Assembly: GCA_020832235.1 (NCBI GenBank)
Contig: JAFIEZ010000008.1
Location: 186,001-250,000 of the forward strand
Source: Bacteroidota bacterium
Lineage (GTDB): Bacteria > Bacteroidota > Rhodothermia > Balneolales > HLUCCA01
Direction: 5' to 3'
DNA length: 64,000 nucleotides
Shown here: piece by piece, positions 10,224-18,528 of the stretch
Layout of the letters: every line of letters starts with the position of its first letter
How positions within the stretch are numbered: position 1 is the first letter of the stretch
Position numbers and translations under genes: made by a program
The notes under the pieces: generated by a model
The model's input: the letters and a program-made list of their open reading frames with translations, nothing else
Told to the model about the DNA's origin: nothing
The model's database searches: none

Positions 10224-10530
10224 GTATATTCAGCGCTGCTGCGCCATCGGGAATTCAAGTGTACGCGTGGTGAGGGAATTTCAAATGTGTGTACCAGCAA
10301 GTTGGTAAAGTTCCAAATTTACTAATCAAACGATTAATTAGTTTGAAAAGTTTCAGTTATTTTTAATCAATTTTGTGGAACATTCTACGTGGTCTATGAT
10401 TTAAGAACGGGCAGCTAACTTTAGCAGGGTACCAGGGATTAACACACGGCAGATGATTTGTTTGGGCGCTGTGTTAAGAAATCGTTAAATTTCAAAGATT
10501 AGACCTGCACATGATTATCTATTTAGGGCA
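10224..10530. other. Divergent intergenic region between tetR and the VTC operon
   Basis: No coding sequence is supported here. It must hold the promoters of the efflux operon (minus) and the VTC operon (plus). Besides the palindrome at 10321-10345, an 8-bp inverted repeat TTAACACA/TGTGTTAA sits at 10439-10446 and 10470-10477, 54 bp before the VTC start codon. It could be a second operator or an RNA stem. Confidence 0.6.
10321..10345. promoter_or_regulatory. Candidate TetR operator palindrome
   Basis: ACTAAT at 10321-10326 pairs with ATTAGT at 10337-10342. A second overlapping pair, CAAAC at 10327-10331 and GTTTG at 10341-10345, shares the same AT-rich centre. The position about 100 bp before the tetR start, in the divergent region, fits an autoregulatory operator. 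Binding is inferred. Confidence 0.45.
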
Positions 10531-11295
10531 ATGAATCTCGATAAATTACAACGACAACGGTTTGAGTTTAAATACCGTGTTTCCGAGCACAAGGCGCAGG
10601 TTATGCGTCCATTTATCGAATCGTTTCTGAATATCGATGCCTACGGAGTTTTACAGTCCGACTTATCGTATCCGGTTCATAGTATTTATCTGGATTCTCC
10701 TTCGCTAAAAACATACACCGACACACTTAACGGGAACCGTAACCGATACAAAATGCGTGTGAGGTATTATGAAAACGGAGATGATACGCCGGTTTATCTG
10801 GAAATTAAGCGCCGGTACGACAAAGTAATCGCCAAGAAACGCGCTATTGTTTACCGTGAAGCGGTACAACGTATTCTGGATGGTGCCTTTGCCTCACCCG
10901 ACTTCCTTGTAGATCCATCTCCAGACCAGATTGAAGCACTCGAATATTTCTGTAATATCCGCACCCGACTGGATGCTCAGCCCAAAACCCACATAGCGTA
11001 CCGACGTGAAGCGTATGAAAACGATAACAACAATGCCGTAAGAGTCACCTTCGACCGACAGGTTGTTACCGAGGCTATACCCGCTCGTCCGCTCGAATTC
11101 CGCACCATTACAGATAATCCGGTATCGGTTTTCGGGAGCGAAGTCATTCTGGAACTGAAATTTACCAACCGTTTTCCAGCCTGGTTTAAAGACGTCGTTC
11201 AATCGTATGGTTTGAGACAAGAATCCGCAGCTAAATACGTAGATGGACTCATCCGCCTGCACCAAAATCACCAATTCTCGCTTAATTACTGGTAA
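10531..11295 (+). CDS. VTC-domain (polyphosphate polymerase-like) protein
   Basis: A 254-residue protein consisting almost entirely of a VTC/triphosphate-tunnel fold. The opening strand RFEFKYRVS, the strand KMRVRYY, the strand VYLEIKRRYDKVIAKKR and the terminal ESAAKYVDGL match the basic and acidic tunnel-lining strands of yeast Vtc4-type polyphosphate polymerases and their bacterial relatives. No SPX domain or membrane segment is present, so it is probably cytosolic or docked on a membrane partner. The following DUF4956 gene starts 7 bp after the stop, and a membrane fusion protein gene follows that. Synthesis of polyphosphate or another NTP-dependent product is inferred from the fold. Confidence 0.85.
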   Translation: MNLDKLQRQRFEFKYRVSEHKAQVMRPFIESFLNIDAYGVLQSDLSYPVHSIYLDSPSLKTYTDTLNGNRNRYKMRVRYYENGDDTPVYLEIKRRYDKVIAKKRAIVYREAVQRILDGAFASPDFLVDPSPDQIEALEYFCNIRTRLDAQPKTHIAYRREAYENDNNNAVRVTFDRQVVTEAIPARPLEFRTITDNPVSVFGSEVILELKFTNRFPAWFKDVVQSYGLRQESAAKYVDGLIRLHQNHQFSLNYW

Positions 11296-11301
11296 TCATC
11301 C

Positions 11302-11988
11302 ATGAATGAATGGCTGACGTTCGGAGATACCGCACCCATCCCGACCGATCTTAATACCCTGCTTTTAGCGCTGCTTCTGGCTTTCCTCAGCGGACAGTTT
11401 ATCGCATGGATTTACATGTTTACGCACTCCGGGCTGTCGTACTCACGCTCTTTTGTGAACTCCCTCATCATTATTCCCATCACGGTTACGTTGGTAATGC
11501 TCGTGCTGGATAATAATATCGTTACAGCATTTAGCCTGCTTGCCGTTTTCGCTATTGTACGTTTTCGAAATATCCTCCGAGACACCCTCGATACGGTGTA
11601 CATCTTATCTCTGATTGTAGTAGGACTCGCTTTGGGGACACAAAAGTTTACCACCGCCATCAGCGGTGTCGGTATTATGTCGCTTGCATTTGTGTATTTG
11701 TGGTTTACCAGCTTTGGTACACGACATCGCTACGATATCATCGTTAATCTGGAGTGGACAAAATCACTAAATGAGCTTACGCAGCTCGAAGCCTTGCTCG
11801 AGCGTCATGCATCAAACTATTCAAAAGCATCGCAGCGCACCCAGGAAGGCCGAGACGGTGCATTTGTCTCTTACCGCCTGCTGTTGCGTAATCCGGACAT
11901 GACGGCCTTGCTTATTGAAGAACTTAAGGGCCTGAACGGTGTGAAAGCGCTCAATACCATGAATGCCGAAGACGAGTCGGAGATTTAA
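11302..11988 (+). CDS. DUF4956 membrane protein
   Basis: A 228-residue protein with an N-terminal membrane domain and a soluble C-terminal domain (about 150-228). Hydrophobic segments lie near residues 15-40, 52-70, 72-85, 98-112 and 118-140. The conserved central segment VRFRNILRDTLDT between helices is characteristic of DUF4956. This family is regularly found next to VTC-domain and CotH genes in bacteria, although its biochemical role is not established. Here it sits 7 bp after the VTC gene and 2 bp before a membrane fusion protein gene, so the three products probably form one membrane complex. Confidence 0.8.
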   Translation: MNEWLTFGDTAPIPTDLNTLLLALLLAFLSGQFIAWIYMFTHSGLSYSRSFVNSLIIIPITVTLVMLVLDNNIVTAFSLLAVFAIVRFRNILRDTLDTVYILSLIVVGLALGTQKFTTAISGVGIMSLAFVYLWFTSFGTRHRYDIIVNLEWTKSLNELTQLEALLERHASNYSKASQRTQEGRDGAFVSYRLLLRNPDMTALLIEELKGLNGVKALNTMNAEDESEI

Positions 11989-11990
11989 AC

Positions 11991-13079
11991 ATGGCCAAAC
12001 CTGTATATCAACCCATAAAAACACCGGTCTCCCGACGTATTGAAAATTTTCGTCTGCGTTATCTGCCGGTAATCGTATTCATTCTGGTTTTGCTGGTGGT
12101 GATATCGTTATGGAATATCCGCGTGTACAATCCCACTTTTATTGGTAAAGTGGAGGGAGATATTGCTCAGATTACCGCACCTGAAGCCGGTGTGGTGCAG
12201 CGATTATATGCCGACCCATTCGATGCTGTACTCAAAGGCGATACCCTGGCAACAATTCAAATTGCGGATACAGTCTATGTACAGTCGCGCATAGCCGTCA
12301 TCCAGTCACAAATTGCATTGCTTTCCGCCGGGCAAGATCCGATAGCGAACTGGCAACGAAACCGGATAAATTATGCCGGACTAAGGCTCGATATTATGCA
12401 AGAACGTGTGGCACTGGCCACACTTCAGGTACGTCAGGTGCAGACGGAGCGTAATGTTGACCGCCTCAAGGCATTGGCAACCAATGAGCTAATTGCTCCT
12501 CAGGAACTCGAAGATGCTCAGCTACAGCTTGACCTATTACAGACGGAGATTATCCAGCGCAGTTCGTACATCGCCGATATGGAAACGTTGCTGCAAGATG
12601 TAGATGCATCCGATGAAGCCTTTCGCGGTCGCACCGAAGACCCGGTTACGGCTGCAATTCGTGTTTATGAAGCGGAAATAAAGGCATTAGAAGAAGGGTT
12701 TAAACCCCGCGTGGTTCTGGCACCGTTTGATGGCATTGTTGGTCGGGTATTTTTCCCTGAAGGAGCAGTCGTACCACGTGGTGAAATCATGCTTCATGTA
12801 GAATCGACGGTTCCCCGCCGTATTGTCGGATATCTACGACAGCCACTGCTGGTTCGTCCCGAGGCGGGTATGAATGTGCACATCCGTACCCGTTCTCCCC
12901 AACGCTTTGTTGGTGTGGCTACCTTGAACCGGGTTGGGGCTCAATTTGTTATCATTGATGAAGGGCTCCGGCGCCCCGGAGTTACCATGGAAACCGGACT
13001 CCCGGTTGAAATCGGTCTCGACGGACTCGAGCATATTCCACTACTGCCGGGAGAAATTGTAGACATCGTAATTCGATGA
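11991..13079 (+). CDS. HlyD-like membrane fusion protein, VTC-operon copy
   Basis: A 362-residue adaptor with one uncleaved N-terminal membrane anchor (about 29-46). A lipoyl-like half domain follows (IAQITAPEAGVVQRLY), then a long coiled-coil hairpin (about 95-215) and a second half (VVLAPFDGIVGRVFFPEGAV). A C-terminal barrel-type region ends at PGEIVDIVIR. The architecture resembles HlyD/EmrA or Alg44-type periplasmic adaptors, anchored in the inner membrane instead of lipidated. The start codon lies 2 bp after the DUF4956 stop. No RND or ABC permease is encoded beside it, so its inner-membrane partner may be DUF4956. The separate plus-strand TolC gene at 17.2 kb is a possible outer channel. 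Confidence 0.85.
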   Translation: MAKPVYQPIKTPVSRRIENFRLRYLPVIVFILVLLVVISLWNIRVYNPTFIGKVEGDIAQITAPEAGVVQRLYADPFDAVLKGDTLATIQIADTVYVQSRIAVIQSQIALLSAGQDPIANWQRNRINYAGLRLDIMQERVALATLQVRQVQTERNVDRLKALATNELIAPQELEDAQLQLDLLQTEIIQRSSYIADMETLLQDVDASDEAFRGRTEDPVTAAIRVYEAEIKALEEGFKPRVVLAPFDGIVGRVFFPEGAVVPRGEIMLHVESTVPRRIVGYLRQPLLVRPEAGMNVHIRTRSPQRFVGVATLNRVGAQFVIIDEGLRRPGVTMETGLPVEIGLDGLEHIPLLPGEIVDIVIR

Positions 13080-13094
13080 CGGCTCCTTAAGCCT

Positions 13095-14300
13095 TTAATT
13101 GGTAGGTTTATCGCCCATGGGCATGGATGCATGATAGTCGCGTTGCACAATATCAGCGTATGCATCCATCAACTGCTGAACCCGCTCCGCACTATCGCTG
13201 CGAACAACCATCCCTACATGATGTGGCTCGTTTAACTTCCAGACGATTTCAGGAGCATCAAAAACATGCATATCCGGATGCTCTTGTCGGGCCAGACTAA
13301 TGAGGATGCCGGCAAAATCACCACGGCTTTCCGGCACATCATAATCCTCTTCCAAAGCGGCAGCTGTTTCTATGCGTGCCCATTCCCACCATAAGTTAAC
13401 ACCACTGGCCGCCTCAATCATGGTTGCCAGATGAGCACCACCAACCCGTGAGGAGGTTTCCAGAAAGTAGAACCTGCCATTATCACTGCTCTTGATAAAT
13501 TCAGTGTGCGAAGCACTATACTGCATACCGAAAGCCTGCATAACATCTGCGGTTAACTGGCGAAGTTTCCTGAAATCCTCTCCACTGCGATCCAATGTTA
13601 CCGAACGAAAAATACCGGCACCGTGCGCTACATCAAAGGGTGTGCTCAGGTAACGGCTCGCCCAGCAAAATACAAGCTCGCCCTCGAAAGAAAGGGCATC
13701 GGCGTGGTATACATCCCCCGGCATAAACTGCTCCAGCAGAAAACGGTGCCTTTCGTCTCCCAGTCCGTTGATGTAGTGCCAAAGCTCCTCTTCATTGTTC
13801 ACTTTTTTAATACCGGCAGCAGATGCTTCTGAGCGAGGTTTCAGAACCCATGGCGCCGGCACAAGCTTGGTAAATTCGTGGATATCCTCGTTGTTGAAAA
13901 TTGCGGTGAAAGGGGGAACCGATATGCCTTCACTCTGTGCGCGCGTGCGCATAGCCAATTTGTCACGGTAATATCGGCCCGTGGTCTGACCCATACCCGG
14001 AATACGGAATTCCTCCCGAATAGCCGTTGCCTTCTCTACATCGAAATCATCTAAAGCGATGATGGTATCTATGCGTTTTTCCCGAATAAGCCAGGCGAAA
14101 CCTTTGATGATATGATCAATATTTTCGGGAGTGTTGGCATCGTTATCCATGTAGAAAAATTCATCTACGGACTCGCGTGGCCATGGTTTATGCTCCAGTT
14201 TTCGATGGGTGAGCAGGTAAACGGTATTTCCCGCCCGCTTGCAGGACTTCAGAAACTCTTCTCCCTTGAAATAAAAGGATATACATAGCACATTCATCAT
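13095..14300 (-). CDS. ATP-grasp domain protein of unknown specificity
   Basis: A 401-residue ATP-grasp ligase of the carbamoyl-phosphate-synthase/PurK-like type. The N-terminal preATP-grasp Rossmann-like domain (about 1-110) contains MNVLCISFYFKGEEF. The ATP-binding domain includes PWVLKPRSEASAAGIKKV (the nucleotide lysine) and the metal-binding FYFLETSSRVGGAH near residue 275. The C-terminal 80 residues are less conserved. Such enzymes join a carboxylate to an amine or thiol through an acyl-phosphate. No substrate-defining neighbour is present. It ends 15 bp from the converging fusion-protein gene and is followed by no shared operon partner. Confidence 0.75.
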   Translation of the reverse strand: MMNVLCISFYFKGEEFLKSCKRAGNTVYLLTHRKLEHKPWPRESVDEFFYMDNDANTPENIDHIIKGFAWLIREKRIDTIIALDDFDVEKATAIREEFRIPGMGQTTGRYYRDKLAMRTRAQSEGISVPPFTAIFNNEDIHEFTKLVPAPWVLKPRSEASAAGIKKVNNEEELWHYINGLGDERHRFLLEQFMPGDVYHADALSFEGELVFCWASRYLSTPFDVAHGAGIFRSVTLDRSGEDFRKLRQLTADVMQAFGMQYSASHTEFIKSSDNGRFYFLETSSRVGGAHLATMIEAASGVNLWWEWARIETAAALEEDYDVPESRGDFAGILISLARQEHPDMHVFDAPEIVWKLNEPHHVGMVVRSDSAERVQQLMDAYADIVQRDYHASMPMGDKPTN

Positions 14301-14385
14301 AACTATTCCGACGTAAATTGAATTAAAGACCGAATTACTTTCTGATGCATAATCCGATAGAATTGGGAGAGTTGCAAGTGTATTT

Positions 14386-15921
14386 TCAACCTTTGGATGT
14401 AAGTTTACGCATAGCGGTCACCAGCAACAGCACCCCATAACCGGTGGCACTTTTCATCTTTCCAAACTCGCTGTCGCCAAAAACCGTACCTGCAACGTCA
14501 ATATGTGCCCAGGAGGGATGGTCTTCGGTGAATACCTCCAGAAATTTGGCAGCGGCTATAGCTCCGGCGGTAGGTTTTCCATTTAAATTTCTTAGATCGG
14601 CTACGTCACTGTGCAGTTCACTGTCATAATCATCCCACAAAGGCAGAGGCCAAACCCGCTCACCCGATGTATTCCCGCTTTCCATCAGTACTTCCTCCAA
14701 TTGGGCGTTGTTGCAGAACAGTGCTGCAGCCTGTGGACCCAACGCCCGTACAGCCGCGCCGGTTAACGTTGCCAAATCTAGAATATGATCTACATCGGTG
14801 TTACGTACCATCCAGCTGAGCGCATCGGCCAGAATAAGACGACCCTCGGCATCTGTGTCGGCTATTTCTACCGTCTTGCCATTGTACGAATTCAAAATAT
14901 CCCCCGGTTTAACGGAGAGTGCATCTACAAGGTTATCGCTTAACGGAATAACCGTAGTAAGTTTTAAAGGTAACTGGAGTCGTGCCGCTGCTTCCGTTGC
15001 GGCCAAAACAGTCGCCGCTCCACCCATATCGCATTTCATCCAGACCATCGACTCCGACGGTTTGATGGAAAGTCCGCCCGTGTCGTGCGTTATCCCTTTC
15101 CCAACCAGACCTACGTGTACCCCGTCGCGACCTTGCATTCCATCGTAACGCAAGACCACAAAACGAGCAGGGAATTCACTGCCTCTGTTTACCCCCAGCA
15201 GCAAATGAAATCCTTCTTGCTGCAGCCTGACCTCATCAAAGAGCTCCATCTCTATGGCTGCCTTAGCTGCAATTTCACCAATCATTTCAGAAAACTGAAC
15301 CGGATTTTTCCAGTTGGATGGAATATTTATCAGGTGCATGGCCGTTTTTTGAGCATCTGCTATAATAACACCACGTTCGGCACTGCTGAGGAGCGTTTGA
15401 GTATCGTAATCATCGGTATCGTTATAGACTATGGTAACCGATTGCATGGGATGAACCTTAGCTCCTTCACGACGTTGATCCAGACGATAGGTTCCGGCTA
15501 CGAGCCCGCTCACGCAAGATTCGGTAAATGCATCCATGCTGCGCATTACAGATGTTTTGGCTTTACCGACCGACGTCTTCTCAGCGCCTACATCCCCATT
15601 CCCGAGCAGACATTCATCCAGAAAGAGGCCGGTTTCAGAGGCCAGCATAGACTGCTGCTTATGACTGAAGGTGCGCAAAGATTTGTACACAGACCGTACA
15701 TCGGGATGACTGCCAAGTCCAACCAGAATTAACTCTCCTGTATCGTGAAGCACTTTCCAGACCGATCCCTTGTCGGCATCAAACGATTCAAATGTACGCA
15801 TGCTGTCGAAGCCCGACATCGACTCAAAAATTTCAGCAAGCCGGTTACGGTCGGTGAATGCCCCAACAGGGATGATGATTTTTTCCAGTGCGGTGATAGA
15901 TAGTGCTTGAATAGCAATCAT
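14386..15921 (-). CDS. pepA: Leucyl aminopeptidase (M17 family)
   Basis: A 511-residue cytosolic metallo-exopeptidase that removes N-terminal residues, typically leucine, from peptides. The C-terminal catalytic domain (about 180-505) contains the two-metal centre: KGITHDTGGLSIKPS (Lys and Asp ligands; the usual Phe is His here) and the signature DTDAEGRLILADAL, the first residue being Asp instead of the usual Asn. The N-terminal domain (1-170) is the variable macro-like domain of the family and is weakly conserved. Length matches the family. It stands alone between the ATP-grasp gene (85 bp downstream) and the esterase (161 bp upstream). Confidence 0.92.
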   Translation of the reverse strand: MIAIQALSITALEKIIIPVGAFTDRNRLAEIFESMSGFDSMRTFESFDADKGSVWKVLHDTGELILVGLGSHPDVRSVYKSLRTFSHKQQSMLASETGLFLDECLLGNGDVGAEKTSVGKAKTSVMRSMDAFTESCVSGLVAGTYRLDQRREGAKVHPMQSVTIVYNDTDDYDTQTLLSSAERGVIIADAQKTAMHLINIPSNWKNPVQFSEMIGEIAAKAAIEMELFDEVRLQQEGFHLLLGVNRGSEFPARFVVLRYDGMQGRDGVHVGLVGKGITHDTGGLSIKPSESMVWMKCDMGGAATVLAATEAAARLQLPLKLTTVIPLSDNLVDALSVKPGDILNSYNGKTVEIADTDAEGRLILADALSWMVRNTDVDHILDLATLTGAAVRALGPQAAALFCNNAQLEEVLMESGNTSGERVWPLPLWDDYDSELHSDVADLRNLNGKPTAGAIAAAKFLEVFTEDHPSWAHIDVAGTVFGDSEFGKMKSATGYGVLLLVTAMRKLTSKG

Positions 15922-16082
15922 GTTGGTCTGTTTTCTATGAAATCGGATTGAGTTTATTTTAGCTGAATCTTGTGAAACGAGCCCCTTAAATATAGTAGAA
16001 TATAGCCCCAGCGCTGTTATGATGGTGATGTAGATACATTACGGCGGTTGCGGCCATACCTATCCACGTTTAGCGAGGCACA

Positions 16083-16856
16083 TCACTCCTGAAAAAAAAG
16101 CCACTGAATTGCTTTTGGAAATTCTACACCCCAGGCTGCTTCATTATGCTGACCGCCTTCCCGAATTGAAAGCTCAACGGGCAGATTGCGTCCGTGCGGA
16201 TTTTCCTTCACAAGGTTGTATAAATGGGTGAGATGTTCCACCATATTAGATCCCTCTTCCGTACCGCCGTACAGATAAATTCTGCCGTAATAATTGGGCG
16301 TACCTCGTACAAATTCTTCGTTAATCTCAGGAATAACCCATAAAGACGGACTAAAAATCATGAGCTTGCTGTACGTGAGCGGATGCTGTGTCGTGGCATA
16401 AATACTGATGAGTGCACCCATGGAGCTTCCACCTATGCCGGTATGCTCCCGCTCGGGAAGTGTTCTGAAATGTTCATCAACATAAGGCTTGAGTGTCTCG
16501 GCCAGAAAGCGTGCGTATTTTTTACCGTCACCGATGCCCAGGCTGGTGGGTTTAGAGGGGGTGAACTCAGCCAGTCGCTCCGACTCTCCGTGGTCGATGG
16601 AGATAATAATGATGTCTCCCATACCGCGCTCAGTTAACCAGGCAAGTTTGCCCGGTACCTCCCAACTACCAAACGGGGCGAAATCACCGAAAAGATTTTG
16701 TCCGTCCTGCAGGTACAATACCGGATATCGTTTGTCGGTATGATGATAGTCGTGTGGAAGCAGCGCCGCGATTCGACGCGTTTTTATGAGCTGAGGAATC
16801 TCGAAATGTTCGTCTATAACTTCTATTACGGGTAAAAATGCAGGATTATACTCCAT
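16083..16856 (-). CDS. Alpha/beta-hydrolase-fold esterase (esterase D/Fes-like)
   Basis: A 257-residue putative serine esterase. The sequence has the family opening HDYHHTDKRYPVLYLQDGQN, in which the backbone forms the oxyanion loop. The nucleophile elbow GGSSMG (Ser about 143) lies in the middle, and the likely acid and histidine are in the C-terminal third (REGGQHNEAAW, where His is the best catalytic candidate). No signal peptide is present. Members act on feruloyl, siderophore or trehalose-type esters, and the sequence does not say which. It is monocistronic between pepA and the divergent tolC gene. Confidence 0.8.
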   Translation of the reverse strand: MEYNPAFLPVIEVIDEHFEIPQLIKTRRIAALLPHDYHHTDKRYPVLYLQDGQNLFGDFAPFGSWEVPGKLAWLTERGMGDIIIISIDHGESERLAEFTPSKPTSLGIGDGKKYARFLAETLKPYVDEHFRTLPEREHTGIGGSSMGALISIYATTQHPLTYSKLMIFSPSLWVIPEINEEFVRGTPNYYGRIYLYGGTEEGSNMVEHLTHLYNLVKENPHGRNLPVELSIREGGQHNEAAWGVEFPKAIQWLFFQE

Positions 16857-17151
16857 CCGTGTGATATCTGTGCGTGGGCTTGAGGGGTGGTTAATAAGAT
16901 TGTAAATATAGCTATAAAGCAGAAGCCGACGCTGTTGTAAATCGCTGTTGTGCTGTGTGGTCTGGTTTTATATCGGTTTTGGTTCACGACGGCCTGCACT
17001 GGCTTAGGGTTAAACTGTGTAAAACTGCGTTGGCATCTTTCTGATGTCGGGGAACTCAACAGATATCTTATCATATTTACGTTGAAAACAAAAGTACCTT
17101 GCTAAAAAGGTACGCGATCTCAGTTATTGGAAATCAACACGTTTATTAAAC

Positions 17152-18504
17152 ATGATACAAAAGATAGCGACGGCTTGTTGCAGTTTCTTGCTGGCAATAA
17201 TAATACCGGTAACAGCCCTGCATGCTGAAAAAGCTCATACAGTAGCGGACTCAGAATCTTCTGATGCCGTTGTTATAACCATAGAAGATGCCCTCAGAAT
17301 TGGTCTGGAACGAAATTTCGGTGTTATATTGGCTGCAAATGAAGCGGAAATTGCCCGTCTTAACCGAAATTTCGGTGCTGCCGGCATGACTCCCGATCTG
17401 GATGTTCAGCTAGGTTTTTCGGGTGGAAGGGAAGATCTGCTGGAAACCGTAAATGGTGTGGAGTTACCGCAGTCGCGTACGCGCCGCTCTATTACGGATG
17501 TAGATGCAGCATTAAGCTGGACTATCTTCGATGGATTGCGCATGTTCACCACCTATGAACGACTTGGGGAACTGGAGCGACTTGGTGCAACACACGCGCG
17601 TATTCAGATTGAGAATACGGTAGCCGACATCATTGCAGCCTATTATAACATTGTGAGGGTTAACCGCAGGTTAGCTGTTCTGGAAAACACGGTGGAAATT
17701 TCCGAAGAGAGGTATCGTATTGCCGATACCAAACGGCAGCTAGGGTCTGGCTCGGAGTACGAGTTGCTGCTGGCCCGTACCGATTTAAACTCCGATCGGG
17801 CTGCGGTAATTCAGGAGGAGGTATTACTCAGCGATGCCCGACTCCGACTTTTGCAACTACTGGCACTGGAGCCCGATACCGACTTCATAATAGAGCCTGA
17901 AATTACATTTACCCAAACGTTGTCGATCGATGAGGTTACCGCCGGTATTAACGAGTATAACAGTGTGTTGCAGGCTGCCGATATACAGCGACGTATAGCA
18001 GGATTACAGCGGCGGGAGCTGGTGCAGGGTCGACTCCCTCAGGTACGCCTTTCTGCCGGTTACAATAGTAATAATCGTGAAACAAATAACGGTACCCGCA
18101 GCCTTCAGGAAGTAGACGGGTACCGTTATGGTGTCACGGTCTCAGTACCCGTTTTTGACGGGTTTAATCTGAACAGGAGATTGCAGGCTGCGCGTATTGC
18201 GGAGCGCAGTGCCGATGTACGCTATGAAGAACAGATGCTCTTGCTCCGAAATATTGCAACGGCCGAATACCGCAATTACCGCAATACCAAACAAGTAGTT
18301 GCCATAGAGCAAGAAAACCTTGCCCTGGCATACGAAACCCTTGAAATTGCCCTGGAGAGGTTTACCTTAGGTACTTCCACCTCATTGGAGTTACGGGAAA
18401 GTCAGCGAACCCTCATTAATACCGAAACACGTCTGGTAACGGCTCAATACGAAGCCAAGCTGTCGGAGACAGAGCTTCTACGATTGATGGGGCGCTTACA
18501 ATAA
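17152..18504 (+). CDS. TolC-family outer-membrane channel protein (second copy)
   Basis: A 450-residue channel protein with a signal peptide (about 1-25, cleavage near LHA), then the family's first helix (IEDALRIGLERNFGV). Two OEP repeats follow, with VDAALSWTIFDGLRM and VTVSVPVFDGFNLNRRL as the two strand-turn landmarks. It is about 80 residues shorter than the copy in the efflux operon and clearly diverged from it. It is monocistronic and converges with the helicase gene, 24 bp apart. The nearest same-strand upstream genes are the VTC/DUF4956/fusion-protein operon 4 kb away, so it may serve as the outer-membrane partner of that adaptor (inference). Confidence 0.85.
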   Translation: MIQKIATACCSFLLAIIIPVTALHAEKAHTVADSESSDAVVITIEDALRIGLERNFGVILAANEAEIARLNRNFGAAGMTPDLDVQLGFSGGREDLLETVNGVELPQSRTRRSITDVDAALSWTIFDGLRMFTTYERLGELERLGATHARIQIENTVADIIAAYYNIVRVNRRLAVLENTVEISEERYRIADTKRQLGSGSEYELLLARTDLNSDRAAVIQEEVLLSDARLRLLQLLALEPDTDFIIEPEITFTQTLSIDEVTAGINEYNSVLQAADIQRRIAGLQRRELVQGRLPQVRLSAGYNSNNRETNNGTRSLQEVDGYRYGVTVSVPVFDGFNLNRRLQAARIAERSADVRYEEQMLLLRNIATAEYRNYRNTKQVVAIEQENLALAYETLEIALERFTLGTSTSLELRESQRTLINTETRLVTAQYEAKLSETELLRLMGRLQ

Positions 18505-18528
18505 GTTCTGCAAAACCGGTCGGGCTGC

